From Acinetobacter chinensis (lineage in GTDB: Bacteria > Pseudomonadota > Gammaproteobacteria > Pseudomonadales > Moraxellaceae): a DNA stretch of 64,000 nt. The stretch's first letter is position 1. Each line of letters starts with the position of its first letter. The stretch spans positions 434,001-498,000 of the forward strand of contig NZ_CP032134.1 of the NCBI RefSeq assembly GCF_002165375.2, given 5' to 3'. Shown here in pieces: positions 44,845-53,325 of the stretch. The notes under the pieces are model-generated. The model saw only the letters and a program-made list of their open reading frames with translations. It was not told the origin of the DNA and ran no database searches. A program made the translations under genes and the position numbers.

Positions 44845-46034
44845 ATTTTCACCCTGTATCAGTTTGAATCTTATGAAGGATTACATCCTAAGCTTTCAAA
44901 CTCCTGTTTAGTATAGTACGTAATTGTTGGTAGATATTGACCGAGAACCTGAGCTTCATCACCGGGTTTTTTAGTGTGCTGGATTGCGTTATCAAAATCA
45001 CTCGCAGGTAGCATATTACGTATCAATAATCGCCCATCCGTTTTATGATCTTCACGACCTTCTGCCAATGAGAAACCATCGCCCTTGTCTGACCATTTTA
45101 AGTAACCTATACCACATGCTTCAGTTGCATTTTTTGGTCGGTCTTCAGGTAAACTGGTGACAATAGTAAATTCGCCGTTTTTGTCAGTATCTATTTGCTC
45201 ATCAAAAAGACAAGATGTTACTTTTTGAGAATAATATTCATTTTGACAAATTGACCAATATCTTAATTGACTGTTTTTATTATCAAAATATTTATCTCCA
45301 TGATAAGTTTTAGGTACTGAAGGTATTTTTCCTCGAATTACAACAATCGGTTTAATATTCCGGTCAACCGTTGCTGCTATATATTGATTGTCCAGATTTG
45401 CATAATAGCTCACGCTTCGGACAGGATCTGTATCACAATTATTGAGAAAATCACACTGTAGGCTATGCGCCATACTGTAAGAGGCTCTCCATACAGGATT
45501 TTCTTTGGCAGGATTATTCTTACGCAATTCTGCATAAAGATCTGCGGAGACAAGTGGGGCACTGATGGTTTGATTATAAGCATTTAAAGCAGTACATGCA
45601 GCCTGACCTGTCAATACCTCACCCTGTCGAGTTGTTAGTTCAACTTGTGGCAGTTTGACACCACCTTTTAGATTTTTTCCTTTGTTTGGAACGTAAACCC
45701 GATAAACTAAAACTACAGGATCACCACTTTTAGCTGCATCATAGATTGTATTTGCTGGACGTCCGTTTTGAATCGGTTCACCGGCTGCTAAGTTAAGAGT
45801 ATAGCTACGGTTTGCGTGATCGCGAGCATTGCCATCAATAAATGGATTGATGCTGTTCTTATCAGGAATGATCAGGCTGTCACTAATGGCATCAGCAGGA
45901 GATGTATTTACGCGATAGCTATTAATTGACATATATCTTGCGTAAGGGAAATCCCCTTTTAATCTTAAACTTGAGAGGTGGTCCCACTTGTTTGAACAAC
46001 TAAAAGCGTATTTATAAGTGATATTCCGCTCTAG

Positions 46035-46868
46035 TTAAGCCACCTTGTTTTGTTGGGGTAGCTGATCATAGTAAAACTCATTTGGTGTCATTTTGTCTAG
46101 ACTCGAATGAGGTCGTTTCAAATTATAAAACTCAAAATATGCACTTAATTGCTTTTTCGCATCTGTGACACTGCTATAAGCTTTGAGATACACCTCTTCA
46201 TATTTAACGCTCCGCCATAATCGTTCAACCATCACATTATCTACCCATCGACCTTTACCATCCATACTGATTTGAATGCCATTTGATTTCAATACATCAA
46301 TAAATGCATCACTGGTAAACTGGCTGCCTTGGTCTGTATTAAATATTTCAGGTCGACCATATTTTTCAATCGCTTCATTTAAAGCCGAAATACAAAAATC
46401 CACCTCCATACTAATCGATACCCTATGCGCAAGTACCTTGCGGCTATGCCAATCAATCACAGCACATAAATAAACAAAGCCTTTTGCCATAGGGATATAC
46501 GTTATATCCGTAGACCACACTTGATTACTGCGCTGAATAGCCAACCCTTTGAGCAGATATGGATATTTACGGTGAGCTTGATTAGCCTGGCTTAAATTTG
46601 GTTTGCAATATAACGCCTGAATACCCATTTTCTTCATTAAAGTACGTGTATGACGTCGTCCTATATGATGTCCTTGACGATTCAACAAATCACGCATCAT
46701 ACGACTGCCTGCAAAAGGATATTGCATATGTAATTCATCAATACATCGCATCAGCTTCAGATCTGATGCACTCACAGGTTTTGGGCGATAGTAATAACAA
46801 CCACGGGAGACTTTCAGCAGCTTAGCTTGCTTAGATACTGAAATCTGAAGTGAGTCGTCGATTAACTT
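46035..46868 (-). CDS. IS3-family transposase OrfB (DDE domain)
   Basis: The rve-type DDE core shows the catalytic residues: Asp in WSTDITYIP, Asp in FNTDQGSQF and Glu in VERLWRSVKYEEVY. The N-terminal HTH_21 region is RCIDELHMQYPFAGSRMMRD. It is read in the -1 frame from orfA. The reading frame is open from an AAAAG stretch at 46870-46866 just before the orfA stop, so OrfAB is probably produced by programmed -1 frameshifting. A GTG start at 46775 is possible for OrfB alone. Confidence 0.85.
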   Translation of the reverse strand, partial: KLIDDSLQISVSKQAKLLKVSRGCYYYRPKPVSASDLKLMRCIDELHMQYPFAGSRMMRDLLNRQGHHIGRRHTRTLMKKMGIQALYCKPNLSQANQAHRKYPYLLKGLAIQRSNQVWSTDITYIPMAKGFVYLCAVIDWHSRKVLAHRVSISMEVDFCISALNEAIEKYGRPEIFNTDQGSQFTSDAFIDVLKSNGIQISMDGKGRWVDNVMVERLWRSVKYEEVYLKAYSSVTDAKKQLSAYFEFYNLKRPHSSLDKMTPNEFYYDQLPQQNKVA

Positions 46869-47167
46869 TTGTGGTTGAAGCGGCCCAGTTTCTTCAACAC
46901 ACCTTCTAAAAAATCAATTTCTAATGCCTGCTCACCGATTTTTGCATGTAGTTTTTTTAGATCGATGGGTGGTTCTGTTGGAGCTTTTGATTGATCGAAA
47001 GCTTGCGAGGAAGCTGAGATCAATTGATTTTTCCAGTCAATAATTTGGTTTTGATGAACATCAAACTCAGCACTCAATTCAGCAAGTGTTTTTTCTGCTT
47101 TAATCGCAGCAAGTGCTACCTTAGCTTTAAAATCATTTGAATGATTTCTTCTTGGTCTACGTGCCAT
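46862..47167 (-). CDS. IS3-family transposase OrfA
   Basis: The 101-residue protein begins MARRPRRNHSNDFKAKVALA with GGAG about 7 bases upstream. It has the HTH_8 fold (TLAELSAEFDVHQNQIIDWK) and a leucine-zipper-like tail (LKKLHAKIGEQALEIDFLEG). It binds the IS ends and is joined to OrfB by frameshift. Confidence 0.85.
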   Translation of the reverse strand: MARRPRRNHSNDFKAKVALAAIKAEKTLAELSAEFDVHQNQIIDWKNQLISASSQAFDQSKAPTEPPIDLKKLHAKIGEQALEIDFLEGVLKKLGRFNHKS

Positions 47168-47612
47168 AAAATACTCCATATATTGATGTTTATAACATCA
47201 TTTGAGGAGCAGAATATCACTTATAGGAGTTGTTCAAATTTACGGATCCATCTCTCTTGCTCCCTCAGGTAAAGTATATTTAGCGCTCCAATACGCACTT
47301 CCTGTATCAGGGAAAGCAAAGTTGGTTTTTGGATTATCAATGACATAAGGACCCTGCCAGAAACAGTCACTCATAGGTTCTGAAGCAGGTGGAGCAATTG
47401 AAACAGTCTGATTATTATCATTGTCTCCACAAGCACTGAGTCCCATAGCAAGGAGACACACACTTGCCATCACATTAATTACCTTATACATATGTCCTCC
47501 TGACATTATTTATATTTGCACCTGTCATCTTAGGTAAAATAAAAACTTAAATAAGTCGTAATTCGGGACAGTTTTCTGATTTTGTTTTGATGGTCTGCTC
47601 AGGGTTCCAGGA

Positions 47613-47635
47613 CTGACCGTTTTGATGTGAAATAA
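47613..47635 (+). repeat. 23-bp direct repeat, right copy (katG 3'-end remnant)
   Basis: Identical over 23 bases to the katG 3' end (42481-42503), including its stop codon. The upstream bases do not match katG. A terminator follows at 47652. Confidence 0.85.
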
Positions 47636-47651
47636 GTCATTTAAGATGTAG

Positions 47652-47677
47652 AAAAACCGCCTGAGGGCGGTTTTTTT
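47652..47677 (+). terminator. Terminator hairpin beside the katG-end repeat
   Basis: Stem ACCGCC/GGCGGT with loop TGAG and seven T, near-identical to the hairpin at 43698. It can serve the plus strand; its A-run also allows use for the minus-strand gene at 47685. Confidence 0.8.
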
Positions 47678-47684
47678 GTGGTTA

Positions 47685-48740
47685 TTAACTTTCCATTCGA
47701 TCTATATATTCAATATAGCCTTGTCCCTGAATTTCTTTATTTTTATGCGTACCTGTATAAGCATAGCCTCCGACATAACCACTGCCTAAGCCATAGTTAA
47801 ATTCAGTATTCACTGTGCAATGTAAATAAAGAATTTCCTGTTTTCCCTCATAAATACGCCATTCAAAAATCTGTGGCAATTTCATCTGTTTGCCATCCGG
47901 TGCAGTCGCTAAATCTTCCTGATATTCAAGGATTTTAAACTCAGCTGCGCAGGTTTTATTGTATTGAGTCAATGAACGGAAGAAGGCTTTACTGACAATC
48001 TGAGTACCATTAATGCGGGTGTCATTGAGCAGTAGCTGAGTTCCATCAGCAAGGTTGATAATCTGATAAGTAAAGAAATCTAAAGGTAATTTCAGGTTTT
48101 GTTTGAGTGCTTTTTTCCAGATTAAATGTGGGCTGACAGCGGCTGCATGTTCAAAGGTGCATAAACCTGAAATTTCCTGAGATTGACCATCACTTTGCAG
48201 TGTCCCTGAATATTCTGTTAACAGACTGATGTGATCATAAAATGGTGTTTTTACAAACCACGTAATTTTGTCGCTAAGTTTCAGATTTAGATCAATTTGA
48301 TAGTTATCATTGCCCGAATGAAGTTGGTAATGAGGGTAATTACCTGTAATGGTGAGGTCATTGCCAAACTGAATATGTGAACCACCTTCTGCAAACTGAC
48401 ATTCTTTCGGAATCGAATAACCTGCAAATACACTGGTCTTTTTGGTTCCTGTCCCAACAACCAAAGTTGCATTATTTCGTGGTGTATCTTTTAAAGCATG
48501 ATCATTATCAAATGCCAATGCACCTGCTGTACCAATGATGGACATGACTGAATAAAAGTGATGTGGTGCAGGTAGGTCAGGAATCATGACACCGAAATGT
48601 GTCCAACCGATTTTTTTCGAATGGATGTAGGGGAGGAGTTTATAGTTCTGTGGAAAGGCTTTGTTTTCCTGACTTTTTGTAGCATCTACAAGTGGGTAGA
48701 TATATTTGATAAAACGATCTGAAATTTTTTTATTGAACAT
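47685..48740 (-). CDS. Hypothetical protein with lipocalin/CrtC-like beta-rich pattern
   Basis: The 351-residue protein has no signal peptide. It contains many short alternating beta segments (GGSHIQFGNDLTITGNYPHY, YQIDLNLKLSDKITWFVKT, QGQGYIEYIDRMES). The general look is that of AttH/CrtC-type double lipocalins acting on hydrophobic substrates, but I am not sure of this. It stands just left of the dif-like sites. No operon partner is evident. Confidence 0.55.
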   Translation of the reverse strand: MFNKKISDRFIKYIYPLVDATKSQENKAFPQNYKLLPYIHSKKIGWTHFGVMIPDLPAPHHFYSVMSIIGTAGALAFDNDHALKDTPRNNATLVVGTGTKKTSVFAGYSIPKECQFAEGGSHIQFGNDLTITGNYPHYQLHSGNDNYQIDLNLKLSDKITWFVKTPFYDHISLLTEYSGTLQSDGQSQEISGLCTFEHAAAVSPHLIWKKALKQNLKLPLDFFTYQIINLADGTQLLLNDTRINGTQIVSKAFFRSLTQYNKTCAAEFKILEYQEDLATAPDGKQMKLPQIFEWRIYEGKQEILYLHCTVNTEFNYGLGSGYVGGYAYTGTHKNKEIQGQGYIEYIDRMES

Positions 48741-48957
48741 GATCAGGTCTGTTTTGTTGAAATTACCCCATAATTTATAGTGTGACCTGAATGTTCAACA
48801 TGACCGTAAGGGAATTTTTTATATCTTTTAAAGTCAGCAAATGGTGTGGGGAAGTGAGGTTTATGGAATGATGATTTTATATCTAAAAAACCATACTCGT
48901 GAAGGTTATGTTTTTTGTTGATTGTAACTGGTTGAAATAAATAAACTAATATATTGA

Positions 48958-48985
48958 ATTTCAAATAAGGTGTATGATGTTAATT
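48958..48985 (+). other. dif-like XerC/XerD site 1
   Basis: 28 bases read as XerC arm ATTTCAAATAA, spacer GGTGTA, XerD arm TGATGTTAATT. The published pdif form from Acinetobacter plasmids, as I remember it, has arms ATTTCGTATAA and TTATGTTAATT with the same spacer, so three arm bases differ. Orientation is C then D on the plus strand. Confidence 0.7.
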
Positions 48986-49022
48986 TTAGGAAAATTAAAA
49001 GATCGAGTGAATTTACAAGAAA

Positions 49023-49181
49023 TTAGAATAGCCTCAAGATATACGTCATTAAAGTAAATACGAGCATTCCCCAACATACTCGACGTAATGACGACGTTGG
49101 TGCATAGAATCCACCTAATATTAAAAAAATAGGTACTAAAAAAAGGCCTATTTTCTGAATAAAGTTAAGACCATCAAACAT
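49023..49181 (-). CDS. 52-residue membrane protein inside the dif-bounded segment
   Basis: An ORF of 52 codons, from ATG at 49181 to TAA at 49023, lies between the two dif-like sites. It encodes MFDGLNFIQKIGLFLVPIF, then LILGGFYAPTSSLRRVCW and GMLVFTLMTYILRLF: two hydrophobic segments separated by a short loop with Arg-Arg. No strong ribosome site is visible (GTGAG upstream). It fills most of the module, so it is the only candidate cargo. Small two-helix proteins are sometimes toxins or holin-like, but nothing here shows that. Confidence 0.5.
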   Translation of the reverse strand: MFDGLNFIQKIGLFLVPIFLILGGFYAPTSSLRRVCWGMLVFTLMTYILRLF

Positions 49182-49228
49182 AATTAATTACTCACAAAAT
49201 TAGTTATTAACATTAGGATTTACATATT

Positions 49229-49256
49229 ATTTAACATAATGGGCGTTATGCGAAAT
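49229..49256 (-). other. dif-like XerC/XerD site 2
   Basis: 28 bases read as XerD arm ATTTAACATAA, spacer TGGGCG, XerC arm TTATGCGAAAT on the plus strand; reversed, this is ATTTCGCATAA, CGCCCA, TTATGTTAAAT, which agrees very well with known dif/pdif arms. It is opposite in orientation to site 1, 243 bases away. Its XerC end touches the 6-bp target duplication of the adjacent IS. Confidence 0.82.
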
Positions 49257-49262
49257 CTAAAC
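49257..49262. repeat. Left 6-bp target duplication of the IS (CTAAAC)
   Basis: CTAAAC directly left of the IS; repeated at 50745-50750 directly right of it. Confidence 0.85.
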
Positions 49263-50744
49263 TGTAAGCCCCAAGTAGAAATGTCCGGTTTCTCCAAAGT
49301 AAAAATGTCCGCTTTTAGAATATGCACTTTTGCAATTTTCTTAGCGGACGGTTTGATATGTTGGTGTCTATGTCGGATAAAGAACTTAAACGATTGTCGG
49401 TCTTGCAAGAAATCTGTGATCAACGCATAACCCAGTCCCAAGCTGCTCAGCTACTTCATATTTCAGAACGTCAGATCAGACGTTTATTGCAAAAATACAA
49501 AGCTCAAGGCCCAGCTGCATTAGCACATGCTGCACGTGGCCAAATCAGCAATTCCAGGCTTCCTGAAGAGCTCAGACTCAAGTGCCTCAATATTGTTTCG
49601 GATCAACTGCATGGTTTCGGACCCACTTTAGCGCATGAAAAGCTCACCACTGTTCATGGATTCGATATTTCAGTGGAAACACTGCGTTCCTGGATGATTG
49701 CAGCCGATCTGTGGATTCCTCGCGCCAAGCGCCTGAAACGCCCGTATCAGCCTCGTTATAACCGAGATTGTTATGGTGAACTGATTCAAATCGATGGCTC
49801 ACACCATGACTGGTTTGAAGGACGCGCTGCTAAGTGCTGTCTGCTGGTATTTATCGATGATGCCACAGGAAAATTACAGCATTTACGTTTCTGTGAGTCG
49901 GAATCAGCATTTGACTATATGATTTCAACACGTTTGTATGTTGAGCAGCATGGTAAGCCGTTGGCGTTTTACAGTGATAAACATTCAGTCTTCAGGGTGA
50001 ATCAAAGCAGCAAGAAAGACACCAAGATTACCCAGTTTGGACGCGTACTCAGTACCCTCAATATCGATATCATCTTCGCCAATTCACCACAAGCCAAAGG
50101 CCGTGTAGAACGGGCGAATAGAACGCTTCAGGACCGTCTGATTAAAGAAATGCGCCTGGAAGGCATCTATTCGATTGAGCAAGCGAATGCCTGGCTGCCC
50201 TGCTTTATCGAGCAATTTAATCGTAAATTTGCCAATATGGCCTTTAATCCCAAGGATCTACACCGGACTGTCACTGAAACAGCCGAAGAATTAGATGATG
50301 TTTTTACCTGGCGTGAACCCCGCAGAGTCACGAACAGCCTGACGATTACTTATGATAAATGCGTATATTTACTGGAAAATACCGAAGAAAATAAAAGGTT
50401 GATCGGCAAGTATCTTGAGTTTCTGGAATACCCGGATGGCACGGTAGCCATTGAACATCAAGGAAGAAAAATCAATTACAGCATCTTCGATAAATTAAGT
50501 CAGCTCAACCAGCGAGAGGTTGTTGAGAATAAACGTTTAGGTGCTGTTCTCAATCATATTCAACAACAGCACGAAGAATTAGAACAGCAAAACAAACGCA
50601 ATCGTTCTCAAAAGATGCCGAGCAGACGTGCACAGAAAACAGTAATCAAAGAACGAAATCTGAATCCTGTGCTTGACTTGGAAGTGTCTGTATAGGACAT
50701 TTCTATTTGGTTATTAGGTAGGACATTTCTACTTAGGAATAACA
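49263..50744 (+). mobile_element. IS1202-group insertion sequence next to a dif site
   Basis: 1482 bp with 24-bp imperfect terminal inverted repeats that begin TGT and share AAGTAGAAATGTCC; a second AGTAAAAATGTCC or AATAGAAATGTCC copy follows inside each end. It is flanked by the direct repeat CTAAAC. It encodes a single transposase. It lies immediately beside the XerC arm of dif-like site 2, a target habit described for the ISAjo2/ISAba32-type elements. Confidence 0.88.
49358..50695 (+). CDS. IS1202-group (ISNCY) transposase
   Basis: The protein (445 residues from the ATG at 49358) has an N-terminal HTH (RITQSQAAQLLHISERQIRR) and an rve-type DDE core: Asp in LIQIDGSHHDWF, Asp in LAFYSDKHSVF and Glu in KGRVERANRTLQDRL. 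The C-terminal tail is basic (KRNRSQKMPSRRAQKT). It looks intact, so the IS may be active. ATG at 49370 is an alternative start. Confidence 0.88.
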   Translation: MLVSMSDKELKRLSVLQEICDQRITQSQAAQLLHISERQIRRLLQKYKAQGPAALAHAARGQISNSRLPEELRLKCLNIVSDQLHGFGPTLAHEKLTTVHGFDISVETLRSWMIAADLWIPRAKRLKRPYQPRYNRDCYGELIQIDGSHHDWFEGRAAKCCLLVFIDDATGKLQHLRFCESESAFDYMISTRLYVEQHGKPLAFYSDKHSVFRVNQSSKKDTKITQFGRVLSTLNIDIIFANSPQAKGRVERANRTLQDRLIKEMRLEGIYSIEQANAWLPCFIEQFNRKFANMAFNPKDLHRTVTETAEELDDVFTWREPRRVTNSLTITYDKCVYLLENTEENKRLIGKYLEFLEYPDGTVAIEHQGRKINYSIFDKLSQLNQREVVENKRLGAVLNHIQQQHEELEQQNKRNRSQKMPSRRAQKTVIKERNLNPVLDLEVSV

Positions 50745-50750
50745 CTAAAC
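50745..50750. repeat. Right 6-bp target duplication of the IS (CTAAAC)
   Basis: CTAAAC directly right of the IS, same as 49257-49262. Confidence 0.85.
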
Positions 50751-50838
50751 CATATAACTTTTAAAATTAATATTTTAATTAATTTAAAAACAAGTCGCTT
50801 TGTTCTTAAGCAATTTTGAAATTTTTGCAAATAAAAAT

Positions 50839-51459
50839 CTATACCTCTATCAAACTTTTTACAAAACCAATCACATCACTCTCCAAAGTTTCCCACTCCC
50901 TAAACTCAGGCTGAATCAATAAAGTCTGTGAAATAACACCATAGCAAACCCGTTGTACATTTAAACTGACTCGATCCAGTTGTTCATGATTCTGAACAAA
51001 AGGCATGAGAATGCTTTGCCACATCTGCACCATCATTTCATAACTTTTACGATAAATTTCAATACTCGAAATTTGTCGTTCCAATAAAAAGGTCTGCGCC
51101 CATAAAAACTGCTGTGCCTGAACTTCCTGTAATTGAAAATGAATAATGTGCTGTAAATATGCTGAAAAATCCAGATTTGTGGATAACTCGATCAGACTTT
51201 GTGCATAACTTTTTAAGGCTTCAGCATTACTTTTCACATGCTGATGAATGGTCAAAGCAATCAGGTCTTCCTTTTTAGAAAAATACTCATAAAAGGTACC
51301 AAGTCCTACACCTGCAACATCGGTGATTTCGCGAATGGTGATTTCACTGGCGGGACGGTCATGCAAAAGCCGAACAAAACTTTCCATCAAGGCTTCCTGG
51401 GTGATGCGAGCCCTTGATTGGCGAGGTTTACGACGTACATTGATTGCAGGCAAAACCAT
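50839..51459 (-). CDS. TetR-family regulator
   Basis: The protein starts at ATG 51459 (MVLPAINVRRKPRQSRARIT) or at 51480. It has the TetR HTH at about 36-58 (EITIREITDVAGVGLGTFYE, then YFSKKEDL). The ligand domain is not diagnostic. It is divergent from the AidB-like gene, whose promoter must lie in the 80-base gap, so it probably represses that gene. A ligand such as an acyl-CoA is a guess. Confidence 0.85.
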   Translation of the reverse strand: MVLPAINVRRKPRQSRARITQEALMESFVRLLHDRPASEITIREITDVAGVGLGTFYEYFSKKEDLIALTIHQHVKSNAEALKSYAQSLIELSTNLDFSAYLQHIIHFQLQEVQAQQFLWAQTFLLERQISSIEIYRKSYEMMVQMWQSILMPFVQNHEQLDRVSLNVQRVCYGVISQTLLIQPEFREWETLESDVIGFVKSLIEV

Positions 51460-51538
51460 AAAAATAACCCGAACATCCATTTACAGATTTTCTTCTATAC
51501 TGAATGTAATCGAAGCAAACAACAAGATGAGATTCAGG

Positions 51539-53215
51539 ATGAACACAGCACAACTTGGAACAATCACAACATGGCAAACGCACGAAATCAGCAATCAGTT
51601 TGATGAATTACAGAACTATAATTTATTCAGCACTGACCAAATCCTACAGGAAATTTTACAACGCTACGGCAGTCAGGATCAGCAGACTTTAGCAGAGTTT
51701 GGAGAGATTGTAGGTTCAGCAGAATATTACCAATATGCAGACCTAGCCAATCGTCATACGCCTGAATTACATAGCTTCGATGCACGTGGTCGCCGTAAAG
51801 ACTTTTTAGAATTTCACCCTGCGTGGCATAAATGGATGGGCATTAACCGTCAGTTCAATACCCATGCACATCCATTTAAACATTCAGAGTCTTCTTCAAA
51901 ATGGGTGGATTGGGCTGCACGATTTTTCTTAAGTGGACAAGTCGAATGTGGAAACTTATGTCCCAATTCTATGACTTTAGGCAGTATTCCACTGATTCAA
52001 AATGAACCTGAGCTTTGGGCAAAAATCGGTGAAAAATTACTGTCCAATGAATACGATGAACGTGATATTCCGATTTCCCAAAAGAAATCCATCTGGATGG
52101 GCATGGGCATGACGGAAAAGCAGGGTGGTTCAGATGTCCGTGCCAATGAAACTTTTGCTGTTCCTATTGCGGAATCAGGTCGTGGCAAAGCCTATTTACT
52201 GACAGGGCATAAATGGTTTTTCTCAGCCCCGATGTGTGATGCACATCTAGTGGTAGCGAAAACCGAACAGGATGGTCTGGCGTGTTTCTTTGTACCTCGT
52301 TGGTTGGAGGATGGTACGAAGAATAATATTCACGTACAACGCTTAAAAGATAAAGTAGGCAATCGCAGTAACTCAAGTTCAGAAGTCGAATTTAAAAATG
52401 CTTGGAGCATCATGATCGGTGAAGCAGGGCGTGGTATTCCAACCATTATTGAAATGGCGAATTACACCCGTTTGACTTGCTCAGTGGGTTCAAGTGCGAT
52501 GTTGCGTCAGGCTTTGGTGCAGTGCATTGCTTATACCCGTCAACGTAAAGTGTTTGGAAAGCATTTAGCTGAGCAACCTTTGATGCAAGCCGTACTTGCG
52601 GATTTGGCTTTGGAAATAGAAGCTGCGATGCAACTCAGTTTTCATCTCGCACATTGCTATGAACAGGATGATGAAATGTCATTGGCATGGAAACGCATCA
52701 TGACCCCTGCATCTAAGTTTTGGGTATGCAAACGTGCTGTGGAACTGACAGGTGAAATGATGGAAGTCTTTGGTGGCAATGGTTATGTAGACACTGGCAT
52801 CATGGCACGTATTTTTAAAGAAGCCCCTGTAAATACCATCTGGGAAGGTTCGGGCAATGTTATGTGTTTAGATGTGTTGCGAGCTATTCAACGTGATCGT
52901 GAGTCCATCGAAGTCCTGTTCCAATCATTTGCCAAAGTGGCTTCAGGTGATGCTGTTTTACAGAATGAATTGCAGTCTTTATTTAAATTATTCAGCAGTC
53001 TACAAGCCGATGAAATGCAATTTATGGCACGTAGTCTAGTTAGTCGTTTAACCATTCTCGCTCAGGCGATTTTACTGAAACAGTATGCACCTGAGTTTGT
53101 TGCTGATGCATTTATCGCAACTCGTTATAGTGAGTTTCATGGACGAGTCGTGGGAATGGTGGATGCGAAATCAGTGGATGTGGAGCGACTGTTACAAAGG
53201 GCGTTGGCGAGTTGA
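51539..53215 (+). CDS. AidB-like acyl-CoA dehydrogenase
   Basis: The protein (558 residues from the ATG at 51539; ATG 51527 is possible) is an acyl-CoA dehydrogenase of the AidB branch. IGMGMTEKQGGSD-like WMGMGMTEKQGGSDVRANET, GHKWFFSAPMCDAHLVVA, RLKDKVGNRSNSSSEVEF and PVNTIWEGSGNVMCLDVLRA match E. coli AidB closely. AidB is an FAD protein of the alkylation response that binds DNA through a C-terminal domain; other members may just be dehydrogenases. Here a TetR regulator, not Ada, is paired with it. Confidence 0.87.
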   Translation: MNTAQLGTITTWQTHEISNQFDELQNYNLFSTDQILQEILQRYGSQDQQTLAEFGEIVGSAEYYQYADLANRHTPELHSFDARGRRKDFLEFHPAWHKWMGINRQFNTHAHPFKHSESSSKWVDWAARFFLSGQVECGNLCPNSMTLGSIPLIQNEPELWAKIGEKLLSNEYDERDIPISQKKSIWMGMGMTEKQGGSDVRANETFAVPIAESGRGKAYLLTGHKWFFSAPMCDAHLVVAKTEQDGLACFFVPRWLEDGTKNNIHVQRLKDKVGNRSNSSSEVEFKNAWSIMIGEAGRGIPTIIEMANYTRLTCSVGSSAMLRQALVQCIAYTRQRKVFGKHLAEQPLMQAVLADLALEIEAAMQLSFHLAHCYEQDDEMSLAWKRIMTPASKFWVCKRAVELTGEMMEVFGGNGYVDTGIMARIFKEAPVNTIWEGSGNVMCLDVLRAIQRDRESIEVLFQSFAKVASGDAVLQNELQSLFKLFSSLQADEMQFMARSLVSRLTILAQAILLKQYAPEFVADAFIATRYSEFHGRVVGMVDAKSVDVERLLQRALAS

Positions 53216-53325
53216 AATAGATTTTTAAATGCCAAAATCAGCGAAGGTCATCATGATAATGACCTTCATACGCTTAAATCAAATTTGATTTGAAGCTGAT
53301 ACTTTTAACCAGTAATTATTGAAAA

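Larger units (their letters stand above)
45993..47236 (-). mobile_element. IS3-family insertion sequence (IS51/IS150-like)
   Basis: Both ends start TGAACAAC as inverted repeats; a second shared block TATAAGTGATATTC lies further in. The length is about 1244 bp. It encodes orfA and orfB in the usual -1 frame relation. I could not find a direct target duplication: the left flank is CTTGTT and the right flank is AATTTA. Confidence 0.85.
44871..47506 (-). pseudogene. Lipoprotein gene interrupted by an IS3-family element
   Basis: The 5' part (47506 to about 47242) encodes a lipoprotein signal (MYKVINVMASVCLLAMGLSAC) and then a domain ending ...KYTLPEGAREMDP before a TAA right beside the IS. The 3' part (from about 45992 to 44871) reads on openly from the other IS end (HLSSLRLKGDFPYARYMSIN...) and contains at least six Cys and VSYYANLDNQYIAATVDRN, ending ESLGCNPS. 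The two parts plausibly belong to one exported protein of about 450 residues, unknown family. No target duplication is visible, so some bases at the join may be lost. The 3' fragment could still be translated from ATG at 45932, but without a signal peptide. Confidence 0.7.

Noticed and set aside
42517..47677. Idea that the 42.5-47.6 kb segment is an integrative element with its own integrase
   Set aside because: No integrase, excisionase or relaxase is encoded there. Only the 23-bp katG-end repeat supports insertion, so I report the repeat and not a full element.
48743..48964. 73-codon minus-strand ORF left of dif-like site 1
   Set aside because: It starts at TTG inside the dif-like site, has no ribosome site, is out of frame with the next gene and has no known pattern.
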